From the NCBI GenBank assembly GCA_021298085.1, contig JAJTDE010000031.1, forward strand, positions 1 to 50,239: a stretch of 50,239 nt of DNA, written 5' to 3'. Position numbers and translations under genes: made by a program. This stretch comes from Rubrivivax sp. GTDB taxonomy: Bacteria > Pseudomonadota > Gammaproteobacteria > Burkholderiales > Burkholderiaceae_C. Below are positions 36,841-45,380 of this stretch, one piece after another (within the stretch, counting starts at the first letter, position 1; each line of letters begins with the position of its first letter). Under the pieces are notes generated by a model. That model ran no database searches. It saw nothing but the letters and a program-made list of their open reading frames with translations, and was not told the DNA's origin.

Positions 36841-38630
36841 GCACCCTCACCCTCGAGGCCCTGAACGCCGCCGACAGCGCCGCCTTTGTCGCGCTGCTGC
36901 AGGGCATCTACGAACACTCGCCCTGGGTGGCCTCGGAAGCCTTCTCCCGGCGGCCCGCAGCTGGCTTTGCCAGCATCGCGGGCCTGAAACATGCGCTGGC
37001 ACTGGCCGTCGCCAACGCCCCGCAGGTTCAACAGCTCGCGCTGATCCGCGCGCACCCGGAACTGGCCGGCAAGGCCATGGTGGCCCGCTCATTGACGACG
37101 GAGTCCACCACCGAGCAGACCTTGTCAGGGCTGACGCACTGCTCGCCGGCCGAATTTGAGAGGCTGCAGTCCCTGAACACCCACTACAACCAGCGCTTCG
37201 GATGGCCCTTCATCCTGGCTGTCAGGGGCCCACGTGGCACCGGCCTGACCCGCACGCAGATCATCAGCGCCTTTGAACGCCGGCTCGCCAACCCACCCGA
37301 TGTCGAATTGGGCGAGTGCCTGCGCAACATCCACCGCATCGCGGAGATCCGCCTGAATGACCGCTTTGGCGCCACGCCGCTGCAGGGCAACCAGGTCTGG
37401 GACTGCGCCGAGATCCTTGCCCGCCACAGCGACCCTGGCTATGCCGAGCGCGGCGAACTCACTGTCACCTACCTCACCCAGGCGCATATGAACTGCAGCC
37501 ACCAGCTGCAGCACTGGATGCGCGAATGCGGGTTTGACGAGGTCTCGGTCGACGCGGTGGGCAACGTGGTGGGGGTCTACCATGGCACCCCACCCAACGG
37601 CCGTCGCCTGCTGACGGGCAGCCACTTCGACACCGTCCGCAATGGCGGCAAGTACGACGGCCGACTGGGCATCCTGGTGCCCCTGGTGTGTGTGCGTGAG
37701 CTGCACCGCCAGAAGCGCCGCTTGCCCTTTGGCCTGGAGCTCGTGGCCTTTGCCGAAGAGGAAGGCCAACGGTACAAGGCCACCTTCCTGGGCAGCGGGG
37801 CCTTGACGGGTGACTTCAACCCGCAGTGGCTGAACCAGACGGACGCCGACGGCGTGGCCATGCGCGACGCCATGCAACAGGCCGGGCTGCCCGGCACGCT
37901 GGAGGCCATCGAGGCGCTCCAGCGTACGCCTGGTGGCTACCTCGGCTTTGTCGAGGTGCACATCGAGCAGGGCCCGGTGTTGAATGCCATGGACCTGCCT
38001 CTGGGCGTGGTCACCTCGATCAACGGCAGCGTGCGCCACCTCTGCAGCTTCACCGGCATGGCCGCCCATGCCGGCACCACGCCCATGGGCCAGCGTCGCG
38101 ACGCCGCCAGCGGCGCCGCCGAGTTGCTGCTGTTTGTGGAGCAACGTGCCAGCAGCACGCCGGAAACCGTCGGCACCGTCGGACTGCTGGAGGTGCCGGG
38201 CGGCTCGATCAACGTCATCCCTGGGCGCGTGCACTTCAGCCTGGACCTGCGCGCCACCACCAACGCGGCACGTGATGCGCTGGAAGCCGATGTGCTGCGC
38301 AAGGCGCACGAGATCGCCGAACGCCGTGGCCTGCAGTTCAGCCACGAACGCACGCTGAGCGCCAGCGCCGCCCCCAGCGACGCGGCCTGGCAGCAGCGCT
38401 GGGAACACGCCGTCACCGCGCTGGGACTGCCCGTCCACCGCATGCCCAGCGGCGCGGGCCACGATGCGATGAAGCTGCACGAAATCATGCCCCAGGCCAT
38501 GCTGTTCCTGCGCGGCGGTCACTTCGGCATCAGCCACAACCCGCTGGAAACCATCACCAACGACGACGCCCAGCTGTGCGTCGACGCCTTTGCCCACCTG
38601 CTGGAACACCTTGCCCATGACCACGCCTGA
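36837..38630 (+). CDS. uraD-allC: Fused OHCU decarboxylase and allantoate amidohydrolase
   Basis: Bifunctional enzyme (597 aa). Residues about 1-170 are UraD: OHCU decarboxylase giving S-allantoin, with catalytic His73 in IRAHPELAGKA and FGWPFILAVRG. Residues about 185-597 are an M20 amidase of the allantoate amidohydrolase type. Its metal ligands are His263 in GSHFDTV, Asp274 in GGKYDGRLGIL and Glu307-Glu308 in FAEEEGQRY; FVEVHIEQGPVL, FTGMAAHAGTTPMGQRRDA and AGHDAMKL complete the family signature. The ATG overlaps the previous stop by 4 bp. The fusion joins two pathway steps that flank allantoinase (PuuE), so the intermediate must leave and return. Such fusions occur in Burkholderiales; the evidence here is the unbroken frame. 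Confidence 0.94.
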   Translation: MSTLTLEALNAADSAAFVALLQGIYEHSPWVASEAFSRRPAAGFASIAGLKHALALAVANAPQVQQLALIRAHPELAGKAMVARSLTTESTTEQTLSGLTHCSPAEFERLQSLNTHYNQRFGWPFILAVRGPRGTGLTRTQIISAFERRLANPPDVELGECLRNIHRIAEIRLNDRFGATPLQGNQVWDCAEILARHSDPGYAERGELTVTYLTQAHMNCSHQLQHWMRECGFDEVSVDAVGNVVGVYHGTPPNGRRLLTGSHFDTVRNGGKYDGRLGILVPLVCVRELHRQKRRLPFGLELVAFAEEEGQRYKATFLGSGALTGDFNPQWLNQTDADGVAMRDAMQQAGLPGTLEAIEALQRTPGGYLGFVEVHIEQGPVLNAMDLPLGVVTSINGSVRHLCSFTGMAAHAGTTPMGQRRDAASGAAELLLFVEQRASSTPETVGTVGLLEVPGGSINVIPGRVHFSLDLRATTNAARDALEADVLRKAHEIAERRGLQFSHERTLSASAAPSDAAWQQRWEHAVTALGLPVHRMPSGAGHDAMKLHEIMPQAMLFLRGGHFGISHNPLETITNDDAQLCVDAFAHLLEHLAHDHA

Positions 38631-39948
38631 GCACACCTCGGACAACGGCACCCTGCCCGCTGACAGCCACCCCCCTTCGGCCAGGCCACTGGACACCGCG
38701 CTGGCGGCTGCGCTGGACCATTGGGTGGACGCCCATTTCGACGACGAGCTGCGATTCCTGCAGACCTTGATCCAGGTGCCCACCGACACCCCGCCTGGCA
38801 ACAACCGCCCCCACGCCCTGCGCACCGCCGAGCTGTTGCAGGCGATGGGCTACAACGCCGAACAGCATTCGCCCAGCGATGACGAGGTTCGCGCCCAAGG
38901 CATGCAGTCCATCACCAACCTGATCGTTCGCCGGCCCATGGGCAGCGGCCAGGGCCTTACCCTGGCACTGAATGCCCACGGTGACGTGGTTCCCCCCGGC
39001 GAGGGCTGGACGTACGGCCCCTACAGCGGTCACGTGGTCGATGGCAAGGTCTATGGCCGCGCATCCGCCGTCAGCAAGAGCGACTTTGCCAGCTACACCT
39101 TTGCCCTGCGGGCGGTGGAAGCCGTGGCCGCCGCCGCAGTGGCTTCGGGCCAGCGCACGCCGCAGGGCAGCGTCGAGCTGCACTTCACCTACGATGAGGA
39201 GTTTGGCGGCGAACTGGGCCCCGGCTGGCTGCTGCGCGAGGGCCTGACACGGCCTGACCTGCTGATGGCTGCCGGCTTCAGCTACCAGGTGGTGACGGCC
39301 CACAACGGCTGCCTGCAGCTGGAGGTCACGCTGCACGGCCTGGCGTCACACGCGGCCTACCCCCACACCGGGGTCGATGCGCTGCAGGCCGCCACCCGGC
39401 TGCTGAATGCGCTGTACGCCTACAACGACGTGCTGCGCACACGGCGCTCAGAGGTGGCCGGCATCACCCACCCGTACCTCAACGTCGGGCGCATCGAAGG
39501 CGGCAGCAACACCAATGTCGTGCCCGGCAAGGTGGTGCTCAAGCTCGACCGCCGGATGATCCCCGAAGAGGACGCCACGGCCGTCGAAGCCGAGGTGCGG
39601 GCCTTGATCGAGCAGACGGTACAGGCCAGCCCAGGCATCCGCCTGGAGATCCGCCGGCTGCTGCTGGCGCAGGCGCTCAAGCCGCTGCCGGGCAACCGAG
39701 CCTTGGTCAGCAGCCTGCAACGCCATGCACAGGCCGTGCTGGGCGAGGCCATTCCCGAGAGCGGAACCCCGCTCTACACCGATGTGCGCCTATACGGCGC
39801 CTACGGTATTCCGGCGGTCATCTACGGCGCCGGACCCCGCACGGTGCTTGAATCCAACGCCAAGCGGGCCGACGAACACCTCGTGCTGGACGACCTGCGA
39901 CGCGCCACGAAGGTGATTGCACGCACCATCTTCGAGCTTCTGAGCTGA
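38617..39948 (+). CDS. M20-family metallohydrolase (ArgE/DapE-like)
   Basis: Zinc-dependent amidase or deacetylase (443 aa). Motifs: LALNAHGDVVPPGEGW (metal His and Asp), YGRASAVSKSDFASYTF (bridging Asp position), FTYDEEFGGELGPGWLL (Glu-Glu pair), and the dimerisation lid GLASHAAYPHTGVDAL. The start lies 14 bp inside the preceding gene. It is distinct from the AllC half upstream, so this is a second M20 enzyme in one operon. Given the context, possible substrates are ureidoglycine/ureidoglycolate, an N-carbamoyl amino acid or another ureide. This is inference; the sequence alone says only ArgE/DapE-type. Confidence 0.85.
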   Translation: MTTPEHTSDNGTLPADSHPPSARPLDTALAAALDHWVDAHFDDELRFLQTLIQVPTDTPPGNNRPHALRTAELLQAMGYNAEQHSPSDDEVRAQGMQSITNLIVRRPMGSGQGLTLALNAHGDVVPPGEGWTYGPYSGHVVDGKVYGRASAVSKSDFASYTFALRAVEAVAAAAVASGQRTPQGSVELHFTYDEEFGGELGPGWLLREGLTRPDLLMAAGFSYQVVTAHNGCLQLEVTLHGLASHAAYPHTGVDALQAATRLLNALYAYNDVLRTRRSEVAGITHPYLNVGRIEGGSNTNVVPGKVVLKLDRRMIPEEDATAVEAEVRALIEQTVQASPGIRLEIRRLLLAQALKPLPGNRALVSSLQRHAQAVLGEAIPESGTPLYTDVRLYGAYGIPAVIYGAGPRTVLESNAKRADEHLVLDDLRRATKVIARTIFELLS

Positions 39949-40065
39949 CGTTTCGCCCAAAATCCGCGTTGCATCTGCGCCGCTTTGGTGCAAGCACGCG
40001 GTTCGGCCGCGCACGGGCCTTGCAACAATGCTGTCCTGACACACACAACTGCCAGGAGCCTTCGC

Positions 40066-41136
40066 ATGCGCGCCAAAGACCCAACCCCTTCCAAGAACAT
40101 TCCCCTTTTCAGCCGTCGCACCGGTCTTGTCCTGGGCGCAGCACTGGCCCTAGGCGCCGCGATGCCAGCCGCCGCCCAGACGGCCCTGAAGTTCCAGCTC
40201 GACTGGCGCTTCGAAGGCCCCGCCGCCCTCTTCCTGGCCTCAACTGCCAAGGGCTACTACAAGGCCGCCGGCCTGGATGTCACCATCGACGCCGGCAACG
40301 GCTCGGGTGGCACTGTCACGCGGGTGGCCAGCGGCACCTACGACATGGGCTTTGCCGACATGGCCGCGCTGATGGAGTTCCACGCCAACAACCCTGACGC
40401 GCCCAACAAGCCCGTCGCGGTGATGATGGTCTACAACAACACGCCGGCCGCGGTGATTGCGCTGAAGAAGAGCGGCATCACCAAGCCGGCTGACCTCACG
40501 GGCAAGAAGCTGGGCGCGCCCGGCTTTGACGCTGGCCGCCGCGCCTTTCCCATCTTTTCCAAGGCCAACGGGGTGGGGGCAGTCAACTGGACCAGCATGG
40601 ACCCGCCGCTGCGCGAGACGATGCTGGTGCGCGGTGACGTCGACGCCATCACCGGGTTCTCGTTCACCTCGATGCTCAACGTGGAAGCCCGCGGCGTGAA
40701 CCTGAACGATGTGGTCGTGCTGCCCTACGCAGAGCATGGCGTGAAGCTGTATGGCAACGCCATCATCGTGTCGCCTAAGCTCATCAAGGACAACCCGGCC
40801 GCCATCAAGGCCTTCCTCAGCGCCTTTGCCAAGGGCGCCAAGGAAGTCATGGCCAGCCCTGATGCCTCGATCGACTATGTCAAGGCCCGTGACGGCATCA
40901 TCAATGTCGACCTGGAAAAGCGCCGCCTGCGCATGGCCATCGACGCCGTGGTGGCCAGCCCTGACGCGCGCCGCGAAGGTTTTGGTCAGGCCGTACCCGG
41001 CCGCCTGGCACTGATGGCCTCGCAGGTGTCTGACGCCTTCAATACCAAGACCCGCGTCGACCCGGCCGCCGTCTGGAATGACAGCTTCCTGCCTGCCAAG
41101 GCCGAGCTGAACATCCTGCCGCCGGCCAAGAAGTGA
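40066..41136 (+). CDS. ABC transporter substrate-binding protein (TauA/SsuA/NMT1-like)
   Basis: Periplasmic ligand-binding protein (356 aa). The signal peptide FSRRTGLVLGAALALGAAM contains a twin-arginine-like start and is probably cleaved after PAAAQ. The mature part shows KFQLDWRFEGPAALFLASTA, YYKAAGLDVTIDAGNGSGGT and VASGTYDMGFADMAAL, the fold of nitrate/sulfonate/thiamine-pyrimidine binding proteins. The ATG has AGGAG 8 nt upstream. The ATPase and permease follow immediately. From the operon, a purine-derived ureide or pyrimidine is a likely ligand, but this is not proven. Confidence 0.9.
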   Translation: MRAKDPTPSKNIPLFSRRTGLVLGAALALGAAMPAAAQTALKFQLDWRFEGPAALFLASTAKGYYKAAGLDVTIDAGNGSGGTVTRVASGTYDMGFADMAALMEFHANNPDAPNKPVAVMMVYNNTPAAVIALKKSGITKPADLTGKKLGAPGFDAGRRAFPIFSKANGVGAVNWTSMDPPLRETMLVRGDVDAITGFSFTSMLNVEARGVNLNDVVVLPYAEHGVKLYGNAIIVSPKLIKDNPAAIKAFLSAFAKGAKEVMASPDASIDYVKARDGIINVDLEKRRLRMAIDAVVASPDARREGFGQAVPGRLALMASQVSDAFNTKTRVDPAAVWNDSFLPAKAELNILPPAKK

Positions 41137-41143
41137 TCTGAGC

Positions 41144-41968
41144 ATGAGCGCACCCTTTGTTGACTTCCAAAACGTCTGGCTGGCCTACAACGACGAGCTG
41201 CTGAAGGCCGGTCAGTTTGCGGTTGAGGACATCTCGCTCAAGGTCAACGAGGGTGAGTTCATCGCCATCGTGGGTCCATCGGGCTGCGGCAAGAGCACCT
41301 TCATGAAGCTGGCCACCGGCCTGAAGATGCCCAGCCAAGGAAGCATCCGCATTGGCGGCGAGCCCGTGACAGGCCCGCTGAAGATCAGCGGCATGGCCTT
41401 CCAGGCGCCCAGCCTGCTCCCCTGGCGCACGACGGTGGACAACGTGCTGCTGCCGCTGGAGATCGTCGAGCCCTACCGACGCCAGTTCAAGTCCAAGCGC
41501 GCGGAGTTTGAAGCCCGCGCGCGCGACTTGCTCAAGAGCGTGGGCCTCGGCGGCTACGAAGACAAGTTCCCCTGGCAGCTGTCGGGGGGCATGCAGCAGC
41601 GCGCCAGCATCTGCCGCGCGCTGGTGCACGAGCCCAAGCTGCTCCTGCTGGACGAGCCCTTTGGTGCGCTCGACGCGTTCACGCGCGAAGAGCTGTGGTG
41701 CGCGCTTCGCGACCTGCACGCCGCGAAGAAGTTCAACGTCATCCTGGTCACGCACGACCTGCGCGAGAGTGTCTTCCTGGCCGACACGGTCTACTGCATG
41801 AGCCGCAGCCCTGGCCGCTTTGTCGTCCGGCGTGAGATCGAGCTCCCACGTCCACGCGACCTGGAAGTCACCTACACCCCGCAGTTCACCGACATCGTGC
41901 ATGAACTGCGTGGGCACATCGGCGCGATGCGCAAACCCGTGGGCCAGAGCGTGGCCGTCCCGCAATGA
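41144..41968 (+). CDS. ABC transporter ATP-binding protein (TauB/SsuB type)
   Basis: ATPase energising the importer (274 aa). Walker A is VGPSGCGKST (near residue 45), the Q-loop is MAFQAPSLLPWRTTVDNV, the signature LSGGMQQRASIC and Walker B LLLLDEPFGALDAFTREEL; the H-loop His follows in VILVTHDLRESVFL. It lies 7 bp after the binding protein and 28 bp before the permease, one transcription unit. Confidence 0.95.
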   Translation: MSAPFVDFQNVWLAYNDELLKAGQFAVEDISLKVNEGEFIAIVGPSGCGKSTFMKLATGLKMPSQGSIRIGGEPVTGPLKISGMAFQAPSLLPWRTTVDNVLLPLEIVEPYRRQFKSKRAEFEARARDLLKSVGLGGYEDKFPWQLSGGMQQRASICRALVHEPKLLLLDEPFGALDAFTREELWCALRDLHAAKKFNVILVTHDLRESVFLADTVYCMSRSPGRFVVRREIELPRPRDLEVTYTPQFTDIVHELRGHIGAMRKPVGQSVAVPQ

Positions 41969-41996
41969 GCCCCCGCGCAAAGGCCTGGTGCACACC

Positions 41997-42767
41997 ATGA
42001 AGATCACACCCTCCGTCGAACGCTGGGCACCGCTGGTGGTGCTGGCCGCCGTGCTGCTGTTGTGGCAGCTGGTGGTGACGCTGTTCAGCGTTCCAGAATT
42101 CATCTTCCCCAGCCCCTGGCAGATCACCCAGCAATTCGTCGAGTTCAAGGAGCCTCTGCTGGAGGCCGCCTGGAAAACGTTCTGGGTCACGATGCTGGGC
42201 TTTGCCCTGTCCATCGTCGTGGGCGTGCTGCTGGGCTTCCTGATCGGCAGCTCGCGCCTGGCCTACACCGCGCTGTACCCGCTGATGGTGGCCTTCAACG
42301 CCGTGCCCAAGGCGGCGGTGGTGCCCATCCTGGTGGTGTGGTTCGGCATCGGCCTGGGGCCGGGCGTGCTCACGGCCTTCCTGATCAGCTTCTTCCCCAT
42401 CACCGTCAACATCGCCACCGGGCTGGCCACGCTGGAGCCCGAGCTGGAAGACGTGCTTCGGGTGCTGGGTGCACGTCGCTGGGACGTGCTCATCAAGGTG
42501 GGGCTGCCGCGCTCCATGCCGTACTTCTACGGTTCGCTGAAGATCGCCATCACGCTGGCCTTTGTCGGCACCGTGCTGGCCGAGATGACGGCAGGTGACT
42601 CCGGCATCGGCTACCTGATGCAGAGCGCCGGCTCACAGCAGCGGATGTCGCTCGCCTTTGCAGGCCTGGTCACCATCGGCGCGATGGCGATGTTGATGTA
42701 CGAGCTGTTTTCGTGGGTCGAGAAGCGCACCACGGCGTGGGCACACCGCGGGACCAACGCCTCGTGA
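41997..42767 (+). CDS. ABC transporter permease (TauC/SsuC type)
   Basis: Inner-membrane permease (256 aa) with six or so hydrophobic segments, starting MKITPSVERWAPLVVLAAVL. The EAA loop region is ATLEPELEDVLRVLGARRWD. PYFYGSLKIAITLAFVGTV and AEMTAGDSGIGYLMQSA are typical of BPD_transp_1 permeases for nitrate/taurine/sulfonate-type systems. An in-frame extension back to 41820 overlaps the ATPase gene and is not conserved. The last gene of the importer; 173 bp then separate it from the PEP-CTERM gene. Confidence 0.93.
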   Translation: MKITPSVERWAPLVVLAAVLLLWQLVVTLFSVPEFIFPSPWQITQQFVEFKEPLLEAAWKTFWVTMLGFALSIVVGVLLGFLIGSSRLAYTALYPLMVAFNAVPKAAVVPILVVWFGIGLGPGVLTAFLISFFPITVNIATGLATLEPELEDVLRVLGARRWDVLIKVGLPRSMPYFYGSLKIAITLAFVGTVLAEMTAGDSGIGYLMQSAGSQQRMSLAFAGLVTIGAMAMLMYELFSWVEKRTTAWAHRGTNAS

Positions 42768-42826
42768 AACGGCGGGCAGGGCTGACCGTTCAGTTGTTGA
42801 TGAACCGTAGCAGACCCACCCTGCCC

Positions 42827-42862
42827 GGTAACGCACGTAAGTGCTTGGTAAACAGTCGGTAA
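42827..42862 (+). repeat. Three GGTAA direct repeats upstream of the sigma54-like promoter
   Basis: GGTAA occurs at 42827-42831, 42847-42851 and 42858-42862. Spacings of 20 and 11 nt place them on roughly the same face of the helix. The interval also contains the palindrome GCACGTAAGTGC. They could be an activator site for the promoter at 42876, but short motifs like this may arise by chance. Confidence 0.4.
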
Positions 42863-42875
42863 TTTCCGGCCAGTT

Positions 42876-42892
42876 CTGGCGTTTGGCCTGCT
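42876..42892 (+). promoter_or_regulatory. Candidate sigma54 promoter of the PEP-CTERM gene
   Basis: CTGGCGT-TTGGC-CTGCT has the invariant GG (42878-42879) and GC (42890-42891) separated by exactly 10 nt, and the -24 box fits YTGGCRY. A start near 42903 would leave a leader of about 38 nt. RpoN with the PrsK/PrsR pair is known to control PEP-CTERM genes in some Betaproteobacteria. Confidence 0.55.
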
Positions 42893-42940
42893 CCGGCAGG
42901 CCTAACGTCGGCGTTCCTCATGAAAACGTGAAGAACTGCC

Positions 42941-43618
42941 GTGAAAACCTTCCTGACTGCGCTCATCGCTGCCCTCGCCATGGTGGTTTCGGTCGGATCG
43001 GCGCGTGCGCAGACCACCCTCGGCTTTGACGACCTCCCGACTTTGCCCGGCGGCGGGATCCTCGGCCTGGACGCACCGGCGCTCTACCAGGGCCTGGACT
43101 TCAGCAACGCCGCCTTCAACAGCCGCTGGTACTGGGACACCGACACGGGCCCCTGGGTGGCCGCCTCAGGCCCGCATAGCCTGAGCACCCGCGATGGCCT
43201 GGGGCTGGGCCTGATCGAAGGCGCCACCATCACCAGCAGCACGCCGTTCACCTTTGGCGGCGCGTTCTTCAGCGGTTTGGCAGTCAATGTGTTCATTGAA
43301 CTGACCGCCGTGGACGGCACGCGCGAACGACTGGGCGGCTTCGACTACTCCTTTGCCAGCGGCGCCACCTTCAGCCTGGCCTCGGGCCCGCTGAGCTTTG
43401 TCAACCCGCTGAGCGGCCTGAGCCTGAGCGCCATCACCGTCTGGGCCGAAACCGGCAGCTTTGCGATGGACGACCTGCTGATCAACGGCATCGCTGGCGA
43501 CGGCCCGCCCGTAGCCCCCATTCCCGAACCCAGTACCTATGCGCTGATGGCCCTGGGCCTGGCGGCGGTGGCTTGGCAGTCCAAGCGCCGCCGGCCGGCG
43601 GCCACCGTCCCTGCCTAA
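42941..43618 (+). CDS. PEP-CTERM sorting-domain protein
   Basis: Secreted protein (225 aa) destined for exosortase processing. A signal peptide ends at SARAQ (about residue 24). The central part is a beta-rich domain of unknown family (GFDDLPTLPGGG at the mature start and FTFGGAFFSGLAVNVFIELT). The C-terminus is a textbook sorting tail: PIPEPSTYALMALGLAAVA followed by the basic SKRRR. The start is GTG. Such proteins usually join extracellular polysaccharide and biofilm matrix. It sits oddly between the ureide importer and the urease genes and has its own promoter candidate. Confidence 0.93.
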   Translation: MKTFLTALIAALAMVVSVGSARAQTTLGFDDLPTLPGGGILGLDAPALYQGLDFSNAAFNSRWYWDTDTGPWVAASGPHSLSTRDGLGLGLIEGATITSSTPFTFGGAFFSGLAVNVFIELTAVDGTRERLGGFDYSFASGATFSLASGPLSFVNPLSGLSLSAITVWAETGSFAMDDLLINGIAGDGPPVAPIPEPSTYALMALGLAAVAWQSKRRRPAATVPA

Positions 43619-43660
43619 CGCAGAAGCCTTCCGTGTGGCCTACCATCGGCGCACCTGGGC

Positions 43661-44512
43661 ATGTGCAGGGGGCACGGTGTGGCTTGGCATGGACAACTGG
43701 AACTGAACTACCGGCACGACGCGGGCCGCACCGTCTGCCACAGCCGCCATCAGGGTCCGCTGCGGGTTCTCAAGAGCCTCTACCCGGAGGGCCCTGGCAT
43801 CTGCCATCAGGTGGTGCTCCACCCGCCGGCCGGGCTGGTGGGTGGCGATGAGCTGGACATCCAGCTGACGCTGGGCGCGAGGTCTCACGCGGTCTTGACC
43901 ACGCCAGGTGCCACGCGGTTCTACCGCAGCGAGGGCGCCACCGCGGTGCAACGGGTGCACATCGCACTGGACGACGGGGCGCGCTGCGAGTGGCTGCCCC
44001 TGGAAAACATCGCCTACAGCGGCTGCCTGGCACGCAATGAACTCCATCTGGCACTGAATGGCAATGCCCAGGCCATGGGTTGGGACGTTGTCGCCCTGGG
44101 CCTGCCTGCCGCGCAAGCGCCCTTTGTGGGTGGCGCGTTTGAACAGTGCCTGCACGCCCAAGGGATCTGGCTGGAACGGGGCCGACTCTCGGCCGACGAC
44201 CGAGCCCTTCTCGATTCACCGCTGGGGCTCAACGGCCATCGCGTGATGGGCACGGCCTGGCTGCTGGGTGGTCAATCCTGGTCCGAGGCGGACATCGCGA
44301 ATGGCCTGGAGCTGGCCCGGGCGGCGCTGGAGCCGTTTCGCGTAAGTGGCCTGCCCTGCGGGGCCACCTCGCCCGACGCACGCTGCCTCGTCGTGCGCGG
44401 CCTGGCTGACCAGGTCGAGCCCTTGATCACGGCGCTTCAAGCCGTCCGCAGCGCCTGGCGCCAGGCATTCTGGGCATTACCCGGGCACGGCCTTAGGATC
44501 TGGGCCACCTGA
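43661..44512 (+). CDS. ureD: Urease accessory protein UreD
   Basis: Scaffold protein (283 aa) for nickel insertion into apo-urease with UreF and UreG. Family motifs are HGQLELNYRHDAGRT, then GPLRVLKSLYPEGPGICHQV, LVGGDELDIQLTL and TPGATRFYRSEG; WLPLENIAYSG and GWDVVALGLPA follow. It is slightly short in places but unbroken. It reads toward a convergent GST gene, so it is physically separated from ureA by a leftward gene. Confidence 0.94.
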   Translation: MCRGHGVAWHGQLELNYRHDAGRTVCHSRHQGPLRVLKSLYPEGPGICHQVVLHPPAGLVGGDELDIQLTLGARSHAVLTTPGATRFYRSEGATAVQRVHIALDDGARCEWLPLENIAYSGCLARNELHLALNGNAQAMGWDVVALGLPAAQAPFVGGAFEQCLHAQGIWLERGRLSADDRALLDSPLGLNGHRVMGTAWLLGGQSWSEADIANGLELARAALEPFRVSGLPCGATSPDARCLVVRGLADQVEPLITALQAVRSAWRQAFWALPGHGLRIWAT

Positions 44513-44561
44513 GGCACCGGCTGGGACACGCCTGCTGAGCGGGCTCCAGCCACAGCCCGGC

Positions 44562-44578
44562 GCCTGCCCGAGGCAGGG
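44562..44578. terminator. Short GC hairpin between ureD and GST
   Basis: CCTGCC-CGA-GGCAGG gives a 6-bp stem and 3-nt loop between the converging genes. No U-tract, so a weak terminator candidate. Confidence 0.3.
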
Positions 44579-44587
44579 CTTGGCATC

Positions 44588-45265
44588 TCAGGCCTCGGCA
44601 AAGCTGTAAGGGCCACCTCGTTCCAGCGCGCGGCGGTAGGCCGGACGCGCGTGCATCGCCTTCAACAAGGCCCAGGTACGGGGGCGTGCGGCGTCCAGGC
44701 CAGCCCGCTGGGCGGCGGCCTCCAGCGGGAAGCTCATCATCACGTCGGCGGCGGTGAACTCGTCACCGCACAGCCAAGGCCGTCCGTCCAGTTCGGCTTC
44801 GATGAAATCCAGCTGCCGCTCGATGTTGGGCAGGACAAAGCTGCTCAGCACCTTGCCGCTGATGCCCTTGACCACCGGCTTGATGAAAAACGGCACGGGC
44901 GCCTTGGCGACCGTGTCAAACACCAGCTTCATCAAGAGCGGCGGCATCGCGGACCCTTCCGCAAAGTGCAGCCAGTAGCGCCAGCGCATGAACTCCGCGC
45001 TGCCCGCTGCAGGCCGCAAGCGTCCGGACGCGACGTCTACCAGGTACTCGACGATGGCGCCTGTTTCAGCCACCGTCAGGCCGCTGCCGCCATCGGTGAT
45101 GACAGGCGATTTGCCCAGCGGGTGGACCTGCCGCAACGCCTCAGGCGCCAACATCGTCTTGCGGTCACGCTCGTATCGCTTGACCCCATACGGCAGGCCC
45201 AGCTCTTCCAACAGCCACAGAACCCGCTGCGAACGGGAGTTTTCAAGATGGTGCACGGTGATCAT
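44588..45265 (-). CDS. Glutathione S-transferase family protein
   Basis: About 225 aa. The thioredoxin-like N-terminal domain starts MITVHHLENSRSQRVLWLLE (Ser in the SRSQR loop is the probable glutathione-activating residue). VHPLGKSPVITDGG carries the cis-Pro, and LTVAETGAIVEYLVD the gamma-glutamyl contact. The C-terminal helices have WLCGDEFTAADVMMSFPLEA. The in-frame extension to 45346 is rejected because 45265 gives the family start; no strong Shine-Dalgarno is seen. Encoded against the urease genes and sitting between ureD and ureA. Role unknown. Confidence 0.9.
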   Translation of the reverse strand: MITVHHLENSRSQRVLWLLEELGLPYGVKRYERDRKTMLAPEALRQVHPLGKSPVITDGGSGLTVAETGAIVEYLVDVASGRLRPAAGSAEFMRWRYWLHFAEGSAMPPLLMKLVFDTVAKAPVPFFIKPVVKGISGKVLSSFVLPNIERQLDFIEAELDGRPWLCGDEFTAADVMMSFPLEAAAQRAGLDAARPRTWALLKAMHARPAYRRALERGGPYSFAEA

Positions 45266-45353
45266 CAAGGCATCGTAGCCTGTGCCGTGCAGACAACGCA
45301 GCGCGGGGAAAACCGGCGTCGGCTCCGGCTTCGGGCGTAGCATCATGAGTGTG

Positions 45354-45370
45354 CTGGCATCCGGCTTGCT
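45354..45370 (+). promoter_or_regulatory. Candidate sigma54 promoter of ureABC
   Basis: CTGGCAT-CCGGC-TTGCT matches the RpoN consensus (YTGGCRY-N5-TTGCW); GG at 45356-45357 and GC at 45368-45369 are 10 nt apart. Transcription would begin near 45381, the ureA ATG itself. A half-site TGGTGCA resembling NtrC sites lies about 130 bp upstream (45249-45255). This fits nitrogen control of urease. Confidence 0.55.
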
Positions 45371-45380
45371 TTAGGTTGTT

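Noticed and set aside
37125..38825. Leftward open frame of 566 codons opposite the UraD-AllC fusion
   Set aside because: No recognisable motif; the sense strand carries complete enzyme signatures.
40009..40024. GCGCAC-N5-TTGCA before the substrate-binding protein as a sigma54 site
   Set aside because: One of the two invariant G residues at -24 is missing, so it is weaker than the two sites reported.
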